Part shown: positions 21,562 through 22,054 of the stretch, piece after piece | Layout: the number at the start of each line of letters is the position of its first letter | How positions within the stretch are numbered: position 1 is the first letter of the stretch | From: a virus | DNA: 22,054 bases | Virus record (IMG/VR): IMGVR_UViG_3300049855_000419 | Span: 1-22,054 of that record | Direction: 5' to 3' (one strand) | Notes under the pieces: model-generated | Seen by the model: only the letters and a program-made list of their open reading frames with translations | Told to the model about the DNA's origin: nothing | The model's database searches: none | Translations under genes and position numbers: made by a program

Positions 21562-22054
21562 TCAGGCCTTCTTGGCGGCAGGGAGCTCGACGGCCTTGCC
21601 GTCGAACGCCACACCGAAGGTCTTGGCATCGTACTCCGCGGCCCGGATCGCCTGCTTGAGGGCACGGGTGCGGGCCTTGGTGGTCTCCTCGGTGGTGTCA
21701 GCCACCGTGAACCGGAAGAACGCACGGCCATCGGTGATGTCGCCGCGCTTGGCGACCTCGACGACCTGCAGGCCGTTGGTCTTGCCGTCCTTGACGAGGG
21801 GCTTGACCCAGAAGCCAGGGGCGGAGCCAACCGAGATCGCACCGGTCCGACCGACCGCCTTGATGTCGCCAGCCTTGGGCGGATTCTTGAGGAGAGCCTC
21901 GACGGCGTGCCACACGACGGCGCCGGGCTTCACGCCCAGGCTGTCGGCGAGCTTCTCCAGCTTGTCGTGGGTCTCGGCGTGGGCCGAGCCGATGCCGACG
22001 ATCATGGTCTCGTACTTGGACTTCTTCTCCGCTCCGGCGGCCGGGGGCACGTTG
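21562..22054 (-). CDS. Conserved-looking protein of unknown function, probably 5'-truncated by the window
   Basis: A GTG at 22050 could start a 162-residue protein, but the frame stays open to the last base, so the true start may lie outside. The visible sequence is well behaved: a charged start (GAEKKSKYETMIVG), a helix with HDKLEKLADSLGVKPGAVVW, beta-like parts (FWVKPLVKDGKTNGLQVVEV, RAFFRFTVADT), a helix with ARTRALKQAIRAAEYDAKTF and an alanine/lysine end. I recognise no family. Composition is soluble and cytoplasmic. It transcribes towards the RNA region and would converge with it at the 21507-21541 hairpin, so it belongs to a different unit from the late genes only if the leftward promoter at 20695 is the main late start. 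Confidence 0.72.
   Translation of the reverse strand, partial: NVPPAAGAEKKSKYETMIVGIGSAHAETHDKLEKLADSLGVKPGAVVWHAVEALLKNPPKAGDIKAVGRTGAISVGSAPGFWVKPLVKDGKTNGLQVVEVAKRGDITDGRAFFRFTVADTTEETTKARTRALKQAIRAAEYDAKTFGVAFDGKAVELPAAKKA

Overview
The window is a late-gene block of a tailed double-stranded DNA phage or prophage with an HK97-like siphovirus plan. Nearly all coding DNA lies on the minus strand and reads from high to low coordinates. The order is classic: small terminase, large terminase, portal, Mu gpF-like minor head protein, prohead protease, HK97-fold major capsid, decoration-like head protein, head-tail connector, adaptor, gp10-like neck protein, tail terminator, two tail-tube proteins, a frameshifted tail assembly chaperone, tape measure, distal tail, cysteine-motif hub, glycine-rich fibre or tip, and a membrane/lipoprotein set that looks like a lysis or envelope module. 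The host cannot be named. DNA is GC-rich with many GATC sites, and the last gene carries a lipobox, which fits a Gram-negative-type envelope but does not prove it. No integrase, repressor, tRNA or CRISPR array is visible, so lysogeny cannot be judged.

Layout. 1-981: lipoprotein with coiled coil and membrane segments, a 34-codon membrane ORF, and (to 1484) a coiled-coil/TM protein. 1495-7327: tail tip, hub, distal tail and tape measure. 7324-8027: tail assembly chaperone with a -1 frameshift at GGGAAAA. 8095-10446: two tail-tube paralogues, the longer carrying Ig-like and sugar-binding-like modules. 10439-12289: neck genes. 12290-12927: decoration gene with a strong hairpin on each side. 12928-18609: capsid, protease, minor head, portal and TerL. 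18611-19197: a small Cys-rich protein and a TerS candidate. 19187-20641: an unrecognised 484-residue protein. 20642-21561: a 920-bp gap without a credible gene. 21562-22054: a conserved-looking protein of unknown function, probably cut by the window edge.

The gap is the most unusual part. Two divergent promoter-like elements share TATTA-N6-GGGAGAGG and resemble promoters of T7-class single-subunit RNA polymerases. One points left into the late genes, the other right into about 740 nt that holds many perfect or near-perfect helices. These include a predicted kissing loop, a possible pseudoknot, a 15-nt motif present twice, and a 9-nt segment present twice so that two exclusive pairings are possible. 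I read it as a large, elaborate phage noncoding RNA on the plus strand, in the spirit of GOLLD and ROOL RNAs. I cannot assign it to either class from sequence alone.

Most genes are joined by 4-nt ATGA overlaps, so they are probably translated as coupled operons. The capsid, decoration, connector, tail-tube and chaperone genes instead have their own clear Shine-Dalgarno sequences.
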